From the NCBI GenBank assembly GCA_002633005.1, contig NMRA01000168.1, positions 311,129-375,128 on the forward strand: 64,000 nucleotides of DNA, given 5' to 3'. A program made the translations under genes and the position numbers. Shown in pieces: positions 1-12,865 of this stretch (within the stretch, counting starts at the first letter, position 1; the number at the start of each line of letters is the position of its first letter). The notes beneath the pieces were generated by a model that saw only the letters and a program-made list of their open reading frames with translations, had not been told where the DNA came from and ran no database searches. The DNA is from Phoronis australis (lineage: Eukaryota; Phoronida; Phoronidae).

Positions 1-473
1 AATATTGTTTTAATAGTGATGAAATCTAATGCATAAAACAAATTGAATAACTAAAGCACGTGCAGTGTGTTGCATCTGGGTAACCTTTTTTAGTCTAATT
101 TCAAGGGACATAATATGTGCTGAAAGAAAAAGCACTTTTGGCTGCACAAGAGCTTCCTAAGCAATTGGTTTTTCAAGACTTTGGAAAATTACTCCTACAT
201 AAGACCAGTTAGTGTTGTTGACTGATCGCCCAGTTATCTCGTAGCTTTGCTGAGGGGCTCTAAGAAGAGGAATTGGTGTAAACTGTACCTTGCAGTTGCA
301 TAACTTTATTTTCAGTTTGTAGCTAATCACATACCATGTAATTGTATACATGCATAGATTTTTATATCCCAAGTGGTTGCCGTGGTTACAGATACACTAG
401 TCGTAACTTTTCAAATTTGTTTTAGCATGGAAGAAGTACTGTAATGACTAAATGTTACGTCTTCTGTCAACAG
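1..473 (+). other. Intron of BRCA1 (5' part outside window)
   Basis: I see no coding exon or recognisable element here. The stretch ends in a usable 3' splice site (tctgtcaacag) just before the first visible BRCA1 exon at 474. The exon starts with two bases completing a codon, so the upstream exon must end in phase 1. Confidence 0.6.
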
Positions 474-3400
474 CTGATTGCACCCAGCTGAGTTCTGTGA
501 CTACCGGAAGACTCCCCCTGTCTCTGTCAAGTGTCTATTCCTCTCAGCAGAGTGTCTACCTGACTACGCAGGTGAGAGTTCTGATGTGACAGGAGATTGT
601 GCACCCTGGCTTGAGGGGCCAGCTTCCTCTTGTCACAGTGCAGTGTTAACTGCTTACAGTAAGAGTGTCGTGTGGAGCTTACAGGTATCTGGGGTGTGGC
701 TTATCTCTGTGTGTGTCCCCTGTCTACTCTTGACAGCAGGCTGTCCATTTGAGCTCGCTGAATACTGGAGTATGTAAACTAATTTAACATTTTAAAAGCT
801 CTTTGTTTACGAAAATAGTATATTCAAGATAAAAAATAGGGGCGTCCATTCTACAGGAAACAAACTGGAATTGAGTGATGGGTTGTTATTTGATGCATGC
901 TCTGCTCACATGATCTGTGGTTACAAAACTGGCTTTGAGTTGAATGGTTAAGTCTTACAATACGTTGCACAGCTATTCTACTGTTCTCATGTGTATTATT
1001 AACACTAGACCGCAGATTGGACATCTGATCAGTAGGTGGACCAGCTGCTGAAAACAAGCGTTCGCAAAGGCTTCCTGTATGCCGAGTTGACATTAACGCT
1101 AATATTCTGGCCATTTGTTTGTCAAAATCACAAGAGCTGAACCACATGTTGCGTTATTGGAATATAGCCGTCTCGTGGTGAGATGTCAGATTTGCCATCT
1201 AGTTTGAGATGGACAAAAAGAAGGCAGATCAGATGAGTGTGCAATTTTATTTTAGACAGCATAACAGGCATCCATATGGTCTGCCTTCAGATAACACAGC
1301 GTTTGAGTGTTGTACAAAACAACTTGTTTTCTGAATCTAATGTCTTCTATTTCCTTCAAATTTGCCTAGAGTTAGGCATTGACAGTAACAGTTGTGTTTT
1401 GTAGGCTTGTATTGGTCCAGTTTTGGTTTGCATTTACAACCTACAGTCACTGTGGTAATTGTACCTGCATTAAGCCAGATTTGCCCTATTTATAGCAACG
1501 GCAGGATGCAGAAAAGAAGTTAAAGGCTCTTGAAAGTCAGATGGCAGTATTACAGCAGCAACTGGATATGAGTGGGGATTTAGGAGACCTGACGGAAACT
1601 ATGAATGAACACGGTGAGTTGTGGAGAAGTGCTCGCCACTCAGATAAAAATGCCTACTTTAGTAAAACACCTTCATTAGTTTTATGAGACCTGTTTTGAT
1701 GATATATGCCCTGGGGCTTGTCATGTTCGCTCTTTTCTCTACAGTGTTTCGTCAACTTAAAGGTGTTTGTTTGCATGTAAGTTCATTTCTTTTAGTCATT
1801 CCCTGGCCAACTTTTAATAAGACTTTTAGCCTCCAGTTGGCATCAGAAGATCACAGTAGAATAAACACCCTTGGGGTGTTTCAAACAATAGTCCACCATT
1901 GCCATTCTATTACTAGAGAGTAGTCAGCCTGTAATCTTTATACAAAACAACAATTGAGTTTATCAACAAATCTCATTACACCTAAAGCAGCGCTGTTCCA
2001 CCAATGAAAAAAACTGGCCTCAACGTGCTCATTAGTGCAAAATTTCTTCAAATTGAGTCAAAAGCAATTGCTAACATTGCCATATTTCTATTTGTCTGGT
2101 GCTTTCCACATCCTTGTAAATGCTCAAAGTCTGAAAAAATAATGTTGTTGAGAAATTTGTGTGCCAAACTGAAGAATTTTCACCATAATCAGATGAAAAG
2201 TATTTTGTGGGCTTGTAAAAAAATGTTGTCATCGCTTGAGACCATGCTTTGTGAATAAAGTGAATTGCCGTGACAAGAAAGCTTGTTTAGCCAGTTTTTA
2301 TGCACTCATGAACTGTCTGTCGTGTACAAGAGAGAAATTTGAGTAAGGAACAAGTTCAATTTCCCAACTGCAAGTGGTCTATATCAAAAGTTGTTTCTTT
2401 GACGGAAGGCTGGGTTATACAGCCACTTTAATAAACAGGTTTGACACTGAACTTGTGAATCATATCACTCTACTGTCCAGGCTCCATGGTATACACGTCC
2501 ATGTAAACCATCAGTAAGAGAGTTTTACTGTCATTGACAGTGACAACTCTACCAGTAGGAGTTCTTGCAGCCTAATCTTGACGGTTGTTTTGTTTCAGAT
2601 GGAGATTTAATGGACACCAACAAACTGGACAACAGACAACATGCATCTGATGATGAGTCATTCGTCACGGCAACAGACGAACTGAGCGAATCGACGAGCC
2701 AGGACAACAAGGCAAAGAAACGGCGTGAGCAAAAGAGCTCTTCATCTAAGAAGTCTAACAATAATTATGAAGTAAAGCGTGATAGGTCACCAGGTTTGGC
2801 TATAGTTGATGAAGATGAGACCATGAAACCTGATATGGAAATTGACTTCATGGATGAAGAATTCCCTGTCTTACCATCGCAAGATGAAGTTCTTTTATTG
2901 ACACCAAGTAAACCCTCTGTCGCTAAAATGGACCAGTCTGGTGTTAACTTGTGCAATAAAAAAATGGATGTCGTCCCAGTGAGTGGCTTGGAAAGGGAGT
3001 CTGATTCATTGCTGTCACCTGGCCCCGCCTCTGCAAAGGTTGTTGACCAGTCAGCTGCATTGTTGACATCTGCTGGCGCTGTCATTTCTAAGATTCCTGA
3101 CCAATCAGCTCCTGGTGTGGCAGTGAGCTCTGGGAAAAGCAGAAAGCCAAAGAAGCTGCAGCTGGAAGAGTCCACTTTGGAGGTGACCCAGGATGTTGCA
3201 AGAATGCCTGACAGAGGAAAGATGAACATCATTGCCAGTGGTTTAAGCAAAGAACAACAGGTATTATTCCTGTGAACTAGTCCTGCTGAGGAGATTATTT
3301 TGACACATGTTAGTTGAAAACTATTCATTTCAAATCTTCAAGTAGGCAAATACTCTTTCACACTTCATGATTGTTTTACAGTGGTACTGTTTGAAATAAC

Positions 3401-4649
3401 GTGAACTAATCGCTGTAGTCATGAGCTTTTATTATTTATTAGTGACAAAAAAACTCATTCTCTTTTACACTACATTCATGCGGTGCTCTGTGAATTGATT
3501 TTTTGGGGGAAAATTGAGATCACATAATGTTTCCCACGATCACACTACTATCACTTGCAAGTGTCTTGCTTCTACACAACACAACTCTGTATCCTGCTTG
3601 TGGCACAGGCATCATTGGGTTATCTTCCATTTTTCATCCTTAGGGAAAATGATTTTTGCTCCAATGTGCAACTTTGATCACTAGGTTTATGGATCGCGAC
3701 GATGAATATACTTGTCAAAACATGGTGAATGGTTGTCATCGGCACTTTATAATATTCACGTACATAGTGGTGTGTTTGTCACTTTTCCAAAAAGAGAAAC
3801 TTCCCAAGTGTGTATGCAAACTTGAGGATTAGCAAATTTCATTGGAATATTTGCTGTTTGAGTCCTAATTGTGTTCTGCTACAGATCAACGTTCAGAAGG
3901 TGGCTGTTACCTATGGAGGAAGATTTTCACCCAAGTTCTCAACGACCACAACGCACGTTATTGTTAAACCAGGTACACCTATACACTTATCCTATCTGTA
4001 AGTTAATCTGCATCTCCAAAGACTGTGTTACTGTGCATTCAGAATAGAAATTCTTAGGAGAGTTGTCAATCAAAGTACTAAGTGGCACTTTGCTCTTAGT
4101 CTTTGTTTTATTTTTGAATTGGTTTCTCCGTGTGAGCTTGCACTCTGCAAGTTTCAGGTGTTTTTTACTTGTGGCATTATATTTGCTTGGAACGATTCAC
4201 CTGTGTTCTGATAGTGACTTCGCTAACTCTAATCAATTCATACCAGTAGCTTAGACTAGTTCTTTCTCTACCATAAGCAGTTGATTTCTATCAGTAGTCC
4301 TGACATATTAGTGTAATGGTTTATTTTCGTCATTACAACGCAAGTCTTTCTACAGATGCTGAGTACCCGCTGGCTTGTGAACGGACCCTCAAATACTTCC
4401 TGGGTATTGCTGGGCACTGCTGGATACTCAGTTACCAGTGGATTGCAGACTGTCTGGCTGAGAACAGTTGGTTACCTGAGGTGAGACTGTGACCTTTGAC
4501 ATTTGGCCTTTGACTACACATTTGTTATTTTCAACAAAGTGGCTGGTACATACATGGTGACTGCTCGAAGCATTAATTGCTGCCTTTTATTTAGGATGCA
4601 GTGTATGGTAATCCGACAGTACCGTTATCCTATCACGAACGTAAAAATA

Positions 4650-4692
<43 letters not shown>

Positions 4693-6420
4693 ACACACAC
4701 ACACACACACACACACAAAAACATGGCATCAATATTTTAATTACACCTGATTTACTTTCCTGTTATTCCCTTTCATTCTCGGTCATGGTGGACTTCTGCT
4801 GTGACTATGAATTCGACTTCTGCCCAGCTGTGATAATGGGGAATTTTGGGTCATTTTGTCGGAATACTTTTGTCATGTACTGTATTTACATGTATATGTC
4901 ACAATAACAAATCACTGCAATAAAAGACCGCCTGACATGAGTTGTTGCATCCTTTACTTTTTTCAGGAAAAGTATGAAATCACTGGTGATGTTGTGAATG
5001 GTGTTGACCATGAAGGGCCTCACCGGTCGAGAACTGGCAAGACCCTCATTCTGAAGGGTTTTGAAGTCTTCTGTCTTGGCAACTTCTCTGGCGTTACAAA
5101 AGGTCAGATTTTATCCTGTGTACAGAATTTTTGGGAAGGCATATGGGGTTTTTTGAAGTCTTGAGAATAATGAATTAAGTGTAACATTAATATGCAGAAT
5201 GCTAACATATGGTCTATAATGTGTGATAATGATGGACAGGCAGAGCCTAACCACAAATTAGTTTGGAATGTAAGCTTTTCTGAGAAAGAATTTTCCATCT
5301 GATTTGAGGTCAGACAATAAGAAGGCAGATTACGAGCGTTGACACATCAATTTTTTAGATGGCGGATCAGACATATCATTTACATTCTGAAATTACTGCC
5401 ATACCCCTATGAGCCACAAAAGGATGCTCTTTTGACATTGAAATTGTGCTCCTCCGTCACCCATTATCACCCAGGTGGCAGCACTGGTCATCAAGCCCTG
5501 GGATGCATTTCATAGTTGCAAGTTTAGCAAGATCATGCAGTATCACAATTGAAAACGCAAGTGTTTTGTGAGGAAGCTCGTGATTTATGTACTTGCATAC
5601 ACTAGCTAAATAGCCATAAGCGACATGATTGGCTGACAAGGCTGAAGTTTTAAGTTATGGGAGAAAGAATTAAATAATGTAAGATTTCTTGCTGCATCTC
5701 AAGAGAGTCTAGCATTACGGAACACACCTTCAGTACCTTTACTGGTTTGTCTTGCGGTGTATTGTTTTACATAATGTTATGTTACAGACGAGCTTCACAC
5801 CATGATAGAACTTTGTGGGGGATCTCCAGTGCAGGACATGTCCATGTTCTCGTATGCTTACCCCGGCCGTCAAGTGATCATCACCCAGGAGAACCTTAAA
5901 AGACCACAGACAGAGGTGTACAACAGTAAGTAAACCACTCTGTCATGTAACAACTCTGATTTAGGGAACATTGACTGTTTGAACATTTTTTCAATACCTC
6001 AGTTGTTTTTATGGAATAGCACTGCCATACCTGTACAGAATTTTCCACAGGCAAAACTGAAAAAGTTGAAAGTTATTTTGAAGTCTTTGTAATATTGATT
6101 TGTGGTACCTGTGTTTTCCCTGATCCTGTTTAGTTAGTTTTTCATTGTCAACAAAGAATGATATTGATATGTATATTATTGCCAAACAGAATTTTGCCAT
6201 TTTTCCCACTGGTTGATTTCTTTATTTTTCACAACTTTCACCTTTCCTACAATCTTAGAAAAATATATGCAAACTGCACCTTTTGCTTTCAGAGTTTTAC
6301 AAGAAATTCAAAGCTGTGACCCTTTCAAGAGACTGGCTCTTTGACAGTGTTGCCCTCTATCAACTCCAACCATGGGTATCCGAATATGTCCTTTGTTCAA
6401 TGCAGTTTGCTAAAAAGTAA
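474..6420 (+). CDS. BRCA1: BRCA1 homologue, 3' part (coiled coil, SQ/acidic linker, tandem BRCT)
   Basis: This is the C-terminal 496 residues of a BRCA1 homologue; the 5' exons (RING) lie left of the window. Coding exons are 474-571, 1496-1613, 2599-3260, 3885-3972, 4356-4480, 4967-5102, 5788-5925 and 6293-6420, all with GT-AG borders and matching phases. Exon 2 encodes a heptad-like stretch (LKALESQMAVLQQQL), at the place of the PALB2-binding coiled coil. The large exon 3 is Ser/Asp/Lys-rich and ends at the start of BRCT1 (IIASGL). BRCT1 carries CERTLKYFLGIAG, which keeps the Arg-Thr-x-Lys of the phosphoserine pocket. The linker reads GDVVNGVDHEGP, and BRCT2 ends DSVALYQ near the C-terminus. 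In human cells BRCA1 acts in homologous repair and as an E3 ligase with BARD1, and its BRCT pair reads phosphopeptides. The CERTLKYFLGIAG and GDVVNG motifs make BRCA1 far more likely than BARD1. An alternative acceptor at 1505 would remove three residues. A poly(A) signal follows at 6630. Confidence 0.95.
851..1147 (-). pseudogene. hAT transposase dimerisation-domain fragment (relic)
   Basis: On the minus strand, inside a BRCA1 intron, the translation contains ILALMSTRHTGSLCERLFSAAG. This resembles the conserved hAT C-terminal dimerisation motif (a Pro/Ser-rich lead-in followed by ERLFSxAG). The frame is closed by stops on both sides and nothing else of the transposase is recognisable, so this is a short dead relic. 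No terminal inverted repeats were found around it. The match rests on one motif only. Confidence 0.6.
4652..4717. repeat. (CA)n microsatellite
   Basis: About 33 CA dinucleotides, interrupted once by CC near 4691, sit in a BRCA1 intron between the exons ending at 4480 and starting at 4967. They directly abut a copy of the dispersed repeat described at 4720. Confidence 0.95.
4720..4890 (+). repeat. Dispersed repeat family R1, copy 1
   Basis: This intronic stretch shares a recognisable block with 22235-22445, 24055-24310 and 40340-40960: a phrase like 'ggtcatg..ggactactctg..gatgaatt', then 'cagttatcatgacgg', then 'gggtcattttgtctgaat.cttttggtttgtac'. Copies are diverged, and no coding frame or terminal inverted repeat is evident. 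The family is internally prone to tandem expansion (see 21253 and 40426). Confidence 0.6.
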
Positions 6421-6629
6421 ACAACATGTATTAGAGGAAATGGTGTATTATATTGATTATAGCAAGCGGAATGTAGTAAGGTGTGAAATTTCTATAACCG
6501 ACCTGCCAGCTCATAAGCACTGACAAACAGAAAATGGCAAAAAGCTAAATTGTTAAATTTAGGATAACAAGCTTCAAGCAATCCCAGTTTGCCATCAGTA
6601 GTGTTATGTTAATAGTAATTGGTAGATGA

Positions 6630-6635
6630 AATAAA
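6630..6635 (+). promoter_or_regulatory. BRCA1 poly(A) signal AATAAA
   Basis: This canonical hexamer lies about 210 bases downstream of the BRCA1 stop codon and is followed by a T-rich stretch (ttgtctttttag). It is the most likely 3'-end signal of that gene. Confidence 0.55.
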
Positions 6636-7218
6636 TTGTCTTTTTAGTAATAACTTTTACATGGAACATTCATTATCTTCAAAGTTGGACAGCGTTTTAC
6701 TCAATGCTTGATCAGAATTTTACTGTGGTATTATGCGAAGTTGTACTTGCCGTGTTTGTCGTGCATGTGGGTGTATAATAAATGTATGCGTATACTTATA
6801 AAAGGTGTTTGTATTATCTCTGTATGATTAAAGAAAATTGACAAATGACTGAATATGAACAAATTGAAGATGAGCTGAGATGTTGAGCTCAATTCAAAAT
6901 TTTCAGGATCTATAAATCCACCTTCCATGACAAAAATTTACCTCGAGTTATGCCGCTTGTTCTGAAATGGGTCTTAAAAGTTCCTTAATGGTTAAACTGG
7001 AGATGATTCCTGGGCTTTGGGTTTAAAAGTATCGGTAGTTCATTATTGACAGAAACCAGACTCCATGTGTCCAGTATGGTCTTAAAAATAGGATCACAGC
7101 CCCAAAAATCGCTTTCGCATTTGATATCCAGGTTCCCAGTCACTCTCCTGGTTGCATTCACTAGTAAGACCAAGCTCAGAGGAGCAGAAGACACGTTTGT
7201 GCTGGATTGTCAGTCAGT

Positions 7219-7292
7219 AAGACAAGGATTCGAACTGGGGGTCCACCAAACTGGAGTCCGGAGCTCAAACTACTGAGTCTCGCTGTCTCCTC
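7219..7292 (-). repeat. tRNA-derived SINE head (pol III A and B boxes)
   Basis: Read on the minus strand, the segment has an A-box-like CTCAGTAGTTTGAG and, about 40 bases later, a near-perfect B box (AGTTCGAATCC). Complementary ends (AAGACA / TGTCTT type) resemble a tRNA acceptor. The anticodon region does not fold cleanly, so this looks like a SINE head rather than a working tRNA gene. The 200 bases to its left may be the SINE body. Confidence 0.5.
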
Positions 7293-7790
7293 AAGTGTCT
7301 AGTATGATCTGTTCCTGGCAAACCAAGAACTTGCTGCCATAGGAGTAAGAAATTAATACCAATTGCATAGCAGTAGGTGATCGAAATCAAAGAGGTGGTA
7401 AAAGGGCTGTGTCCTCCCTTTGTACTCCCAACACTTAAAACAATATTTGATCTTTCCACTGTCTCGTCTCTTAATCTGTGTATTATGACAAGCGTAAATT
7501 TAAAGATTTTATTATTGTTTTTGCTTATACATACTGGTTCGTTGTGTTCTTTCGGTAAAGTGACAATTTTTTACTTTTCTTCAGTTTAACAAAGTTGACG
7601 CTCAGTCTGGTTTCTGTAGTCAGAGTCGGATGAAGGGACAGTGGGTTTGAACAGAAAAAGATGTCCTATACTTTGGAAATCATGCTTGATACTGTAAAGA
7701 TTATTTTTCGATCAATTGACTACCAGATGTAACTGAGCGGAAGAGTGGAATGTCTGGAAAACAAACAATAGCGTGACGCAATTGACGAGG

Positions 7791-10700
7791 ATGGCATTCT
7801 TGGTCTTTCAAGTTTTGGCGACAAAGCTATTCTTTGCAGCTTTAGGCCTACAAGGTTAGACTAATGTCCTTTTTAATTTCTTTCTTTCGATTTTGTATCG
7901 GGAACTGACTTGTGCGCGTTTCGTAGATTAATCGAAAAACTAGATTTGTTAAACCACAGGTTGAAATGACGATTATTCGAAAATCGTTTCGTACGATTTA
8001 ATGGTCTTAAAATAAGTCACTTGCATTTGTAGATACAGTGAGGTGCTCATTGGTTATTAAAATTCCTCGTGAAACCGTTGCGATCGTGGGCGATGGAAAT
8101 GAGGGAAAATCGGCAAACTTCACGTGCGGTTGGCAGATGGATCCTCGAGAAACGATTAGCAAACTTTGGGCGAGCATCTCGTCAACGGGAAACGGAACAG
8201 ACTATCTCATAATGGCTTCGAAATCACACGAGCGCACTGAAGTTCACGTGGGAGAGTCAAGAATAAAGGACTACGCTTTTAGTAATCAAATGTTTTGGTT
8301 TCAAATAAATAATCTAACCTTCTTGGACGAGGCGACGTATTGGTGCAACGTTTCTGCCGAGTTTGAAACTTTTGATTCCAACGGAGTAAGGCACGGAGGC
8401 TTAACAACAAATAGGGCAAAAACGAAACTCGTCGGTAAGTGATCTTGTAAGAAGCAATTAGCGTTAAGCTAGAAAGCAAGATAGCCTTTGGGAGATCTCT
8501 GTGAAGTTTACAAGTGTTGTTACTGTTAACCCGACAAAGCAGTGGAGACTGAATCACATCAAGGCGTGCTTTCAACTCAAAGATAACGGAGAAGTTAACC
8601 GAAAGATTTTCCATGCCTGCAAAACCCATGGGAAAGGAATAATTGGTAGAACACTCATAGGAAACTCATTTTGCTTCGTCCTTTCGCGAGTTAAAACGCA
8701 GTTGATTATATTTGAAACAACAATTAGCCAGAAAAAAACTTCCGTCGCCAGACTTCAGTTTGCGAGGTAGGCCTATCATAACTTGAGTAAGGTGAAAATT
8801 ACATCCTGACCGAGCACACAGAAAGATGAAAGCGCTCTTTGAGTGAGAACCAAGCAAGATTTACTAGCGCGACTATTTTTCAGTGACAACGCTGTGCCTT
8901 ATATTATGGGGCTATTCTGGAAATTGTCATCTTAATCGTTTGAATAGATCACAGGTACATAGGAACCAGATGTCTAAAAACGTACAGCTTTTGTTTTTCA
9001 AAAAAGCAGTGTTTCTCGTTTCAGTATCGTACTGTGATGTACACATGTCAGGGTCTGTGAGGTATCACTACATAGGAGTTTTTCGTAGATCTCACAAACA
9101 AATTACATGCAAGACTTCGCGCGTTCCTCTTGGCGCTGTTATTGACTTCTCCTGTAACCATGGTTATATGTGGAAGATGGGTGCTCAACACGTTAGTATT
9201 CGTTGCTTAGGAAATTCGACTCTACAAATACCCCTGCCCTGTGAACGTAAGTTAAAAAGGGTTTTCGTCGCTGAGAAAGCATGAATGATTATATGTCGAA
9301 AGAAGACGGTGGGTGCTTATGAGACGCTTATTTACAAGTGATGCTGATTATCAAACCATTCAGCTGGTTTTCTAAGCATTTTCCTTTGCATAATGGATCG
9401 TCTATTTAGACTCTATGCCACCACTTAGCTTTGGAGAACTGAGTCGACGAGGCCTATTTCGCGATTAGAAAATTTTCCTGACCACTTCGCTCGCCAGACC
9501 TTAAGTCTATTTGGTTAGTTTTTCTGGATATACTTAAAAGAAGAAATCTACACAGAAAAGCCACAAACAAAATCTGAATGCGAAGACAGGATCCACAAAG
9601 AGATTGTGAACGTACCAGCTAATGTGTTACGTAATGGTATGACTGTCATGAGAAACAGACTTGAAGTCAGTGTTCAAGCACTGGAGGAGTCTTTAAAAAT
9701 GTAATTTCAAACGCTAGGTGGATTAACTGTTACGCATTGAGCATGCTGCCAGCATTACTTTTATACTCTTGCTGTTAATGTGCCCCACACTTTTCAGACG
9801 ATGTGCTAGAAAACTGTCATTTATTAATGGCCAGAGATTAATTGAGCAGCTGCATAAATCCGCACTTTCTGTCAAAAAATCTTGATTTTGTTCATTTACT
9901 GTAATGAAATCCATCTCTTGTTCTTTACACAAATTACAAATGATTTATCCCCTTGATCAAAACTGACGGTTAGTTTTGTTGCTTCGATCTAGAGAATATC
10001 ATTATATTTTGTATCGAATTTCAATTCAGAAAATGATAAGGACACTATGGCTTTGTTTTGTAAGAGCTGGTGCGCATGCGAAGAATGTTGATGTATAATG
10101 ACTTTAAAGAAAGTGGCAAAGATAGACTGGAGATGTCTCCATATCGTATTATACAATACAACATAATACAATGTCGTGAATTGGCAGAATCGCTGAACAG
10201 TACCAAATTCAATATCGAGACTACAGTACTATATTACACAACACGGGACATATTCCGAACATAAAATACAATACCATACAACTTAAAAAATACGAAGAGA
10301 CTCATTTTTAACATAATGGAGTAAGCAACAACATTCACAACGATATAGTAAATATAGCTTGAATACGATGTGTAAATTGTTTGAACATGAACGGTGTAAG
10401 AGTTATACAGATTGATTTCATTGACTTGGAAAATAATTTGATTAAAAAACTGGGAAATAAAATGGAGTTTTGAATGTATAACAATATAAAATAGATTGAC
10501 GTAAAATTAACAAGTACCATTAACGAGATGGTGCATGCCCTCAACAACGTTAACCTGTTGCCATCTTTAACATAGTCCAATGCTGTTTTTAGTCTGTTGA
10601 AGTTGTACGTTAGAACCTGACGGCAACGACGACAATGATATGTTGTGAACGTTACACATTCATTTAGATAAATACAAGAAATGTTCACCCCCCGGCAGTT

Positions 10701-12339
10701 ACCCCGCTGGCTAATAGGCCCTCACTTTCCTTAGGACTTGTCACAAATTTTCTTTATTCAGACTGAGAGGTTAACACATTTTCCAGGTATAATGTGTAAA
10801 ATGGTGGTCCCGAAAAATCCTTCGTACAACGGGATAATTACTTCCTCGGCTAGCGCCACCAAGTTACCGACGAAATCGCCATGGTATTTGTTGAGGCATA
10901 CTGAGATAGTCTTCATGTGCAGTCCTGGGTACACGTGGCAAAACGGAAGTGTTCTGCAAGCTGTAACGTGCAACGAGGATGTCGTGAACGCACCCTTGCC
11001 TTGTATAGGTAAGCTTGCCAAGCAGCTAAAGTACTCTCAATTGTACGTGGCAAAAGCGCTGTCTTTGTTCTTTGTGATTGCAATCCTTCACTGAAAGTTT
11101 ATCCAGCGACGGATTGCTGTTTGTTTTCTGGTGTTGAATTTGAAAATTTTTATTCCATTTATGAATTCTTAGATTATGAATCACTGGCGGCTCCAGGATG
11201 TCATAAGGGGCCCCATCACAGAAAAATTGTCCGCGGCGTATACCTAAAACGGCTTGCTGACAGTGATTTTGATATATCCGTATAGGAGAGGACCCTATCG
11301 GTGATTTCAGGACTAAATGTGACTAATTTTAAATACCAAGATAAATTTTCCAGTTAATTGTTTTCACGTTATAGCATGCCTTACTGGTCATTCGTAATTC
11401 CGGCCATTTAGTTTTGATCTGAATCAAATTCTTTCCGTTTCAGAACAAATCCAGCTGACAAAAGATTTTCCATTGAAATTATCTGGTCACTCCTCCACGA
11501 CTATGGTCACAGCCGGGGTTGTTACCGTTGCGGCGAGTTTCCTGTTGGCCGCCCTTGTGGGCATCATGTTGGCCAGTAAAATGCAAGGAAAACTTGATAA
11601 GAAAAACAATCGGCAAGCGAGATTATACGGGTGCGCGGATGAAGTTTCAGAAAATTATCACAAAATTTATTTTGTAGTTTTGTTATGATTAACTTGTTCG
11701 TACCCTAAATTATATTAATTCTGACATAGGTTCAATTTAGCCAGTTTTTTGAAAAAGTGGTAGATTTAATTTGACGGCTGATGTGGAAGTCCATAATATT
11801 CGTGATTGTTATAAAAAAACCACGAACAAAGCACGAAGCTTACTATCAAAATTCTTATTCTCCTTTCAGTAAGTAGACTAGATAGACAAGAAGCATTTCA
11901 CCCTGTTTAGTTGGCTAACAAGGAAGGTTGAATTAAATGTAGATCATTTCCTCTCATAAAATCTTCTCATAATATTGCTTACCGTGATAGGATTTTATTT
12001 CTTCCGTTACCAACAAGAACTTCAAAACTTTTCTCGACTCGAGGAAACATTTCAGTGTTTACTGGGGTTGATCAACCTTAAAATTGCAAATTCGGAAATG
12101 GCGCACGTACGCATTGTTTGTGAGTTGAGTTGGTAACGGAAATGTAACCATAACAAGGTAAGGGGTAATACGAGGTCGATTTTATGAGAGTAAATGGCCT
12201 CGTTCGATTTTTGTTTATAGCCACTTAAACAGGTCGAAATGCAGCTGTTTTGATAACACCTTTAGTTTCTTGTGTATGTAACTTAATTTTCTTATTTGTT
12301 TCTAACAGGCCAGCTTACTCAAGCGAAAGTTATCTATAG
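7791..12339 (+). CDS. Type I membrane protein: signal peptide, Ig V-like, two sushi/CCP, TM, short tail
   Basis: Six exons (7791-7854, 8033-8434, 9025-9246, 10787-11008, 11444-11630, 12309-12339) give 375 residues in one frame. Exon 1 is a signal peptide (MAFLVFQVLATKLFFAALG). Exon 2 is a whole Ig V-type domain: NFTCGW, a core Trp in KLWASIS, and DEATYWCNV before the second Cys; it has several N-glycosylation sites. Exons 3 and 4 are one CCP each (ends PLPCER and PLPCIG). The first CCP has one extra Cys, and both lack the usual Trp before the last Cys. Exon 5 carries a hydrophobic span (VVTVAASFLLAALVGIMLA) and then a Lys-rich stop-transfer. The last 11 residues end ESYL, a class I PDZ-ligand pattern. 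Introns 1-4 are all phase 1, the hallmark of shuffled extracellular modules. A cell-surface adhesion or immune role is inferred only; I know no named family with this order. If intron 5 is retained, the frame ends at 11688. Confidence 0.82.
11893..12242 (+). mobile_element. MITE family M1, full copy
   Basis: A 350-bp element in the last intron of the Ig-sushi gene has imperfect terminal inverted repeats of about 70 bp. The left end reads GCATTTCACCCTGTTTAG and the right end, reversed, GCATTTCGACCTGTTTAAG; both continue to a shared CTCATAAAATC. The middle contains TTACCGTGATAGGATTTTAT. The same core occurs at 62340-62600 (same orientation), at 56490-56660 (reversed), and probably split at 24690-25240. 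There is no coding capacity. Confidence 0.7.
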
Positions 12340-12865
12340 AGCGGTTTCCTGGACACAATCAAGATTCAGACGGCTAGATCACAGGGACGACTCAGCTAAT
12401 TAGTGGGATACGCAGCTAATTGCTGCGAAAAGAACAATTTAAACGCTAAAACGTCAAGCTATCATCTAATTATAAGTTGGAATATTAGACTAATACATTT
12501 CTGTCCTAATCGTCATGACAATATAACCCAAATACAACACAATTTTTCCGAGGACGTGGTTTTTAACATTTAGATCTATCGCTTGCCAGTCAACAACTTG
12601 TTAAATGTCGTTCAAATGGCAAATGTAATTGAATTTTGAAATGACAAGTGAACAGCCAACATGGCTAAAAAACCAAATTTCAACTTAAAATGTCCCCTAG
12701 ATTATCAGATTTCCAAATGCTAAACGCAAAATGTCGACCCGTTAGACTTCCATCATTTTAACCTTTGTTGCGTGCGCGATATTTCATGATCGTGCCTGAT
12801 AAAACGGACATTAAAAGAACACGTCATCATAAGCCATCAACAAAGAGAGAAAGAGAGAGATCGTC
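12340..12865. other. Intergenic, Ig-sushi gene to LECT2
   Basis: About 525 bases hold the 3' UTR of the Ig-sushi gene and the promoter plus 5' UTR of LECT2. An AG-rich GAGAGAAAGAGAGAGA tract directly precedes the LECT2 start codon at 12866. I see no other gene or repeat here. Confidence 0.5.

Larger units (their letters stand above)
6421..7790. other. Intergenic, BRCA1 to Ig-sushi gene
   Basis: This holds the BRCA1 3' UTR (AATAAA at 6630-6635, about 210 bases after the stop) and a tRNA-like repeat on the minus strand at about 7219-7292. The rest shows no supported gene. The short open frames here overlap on both strands and show no protein features. Confidence 0.6.

Noticed and set aside
4503-4907. 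134-residue ORF with a His-Thr repeat run
   Set aside because: It reads through the (CA)n microsatellite inside a BRCA1 intron.
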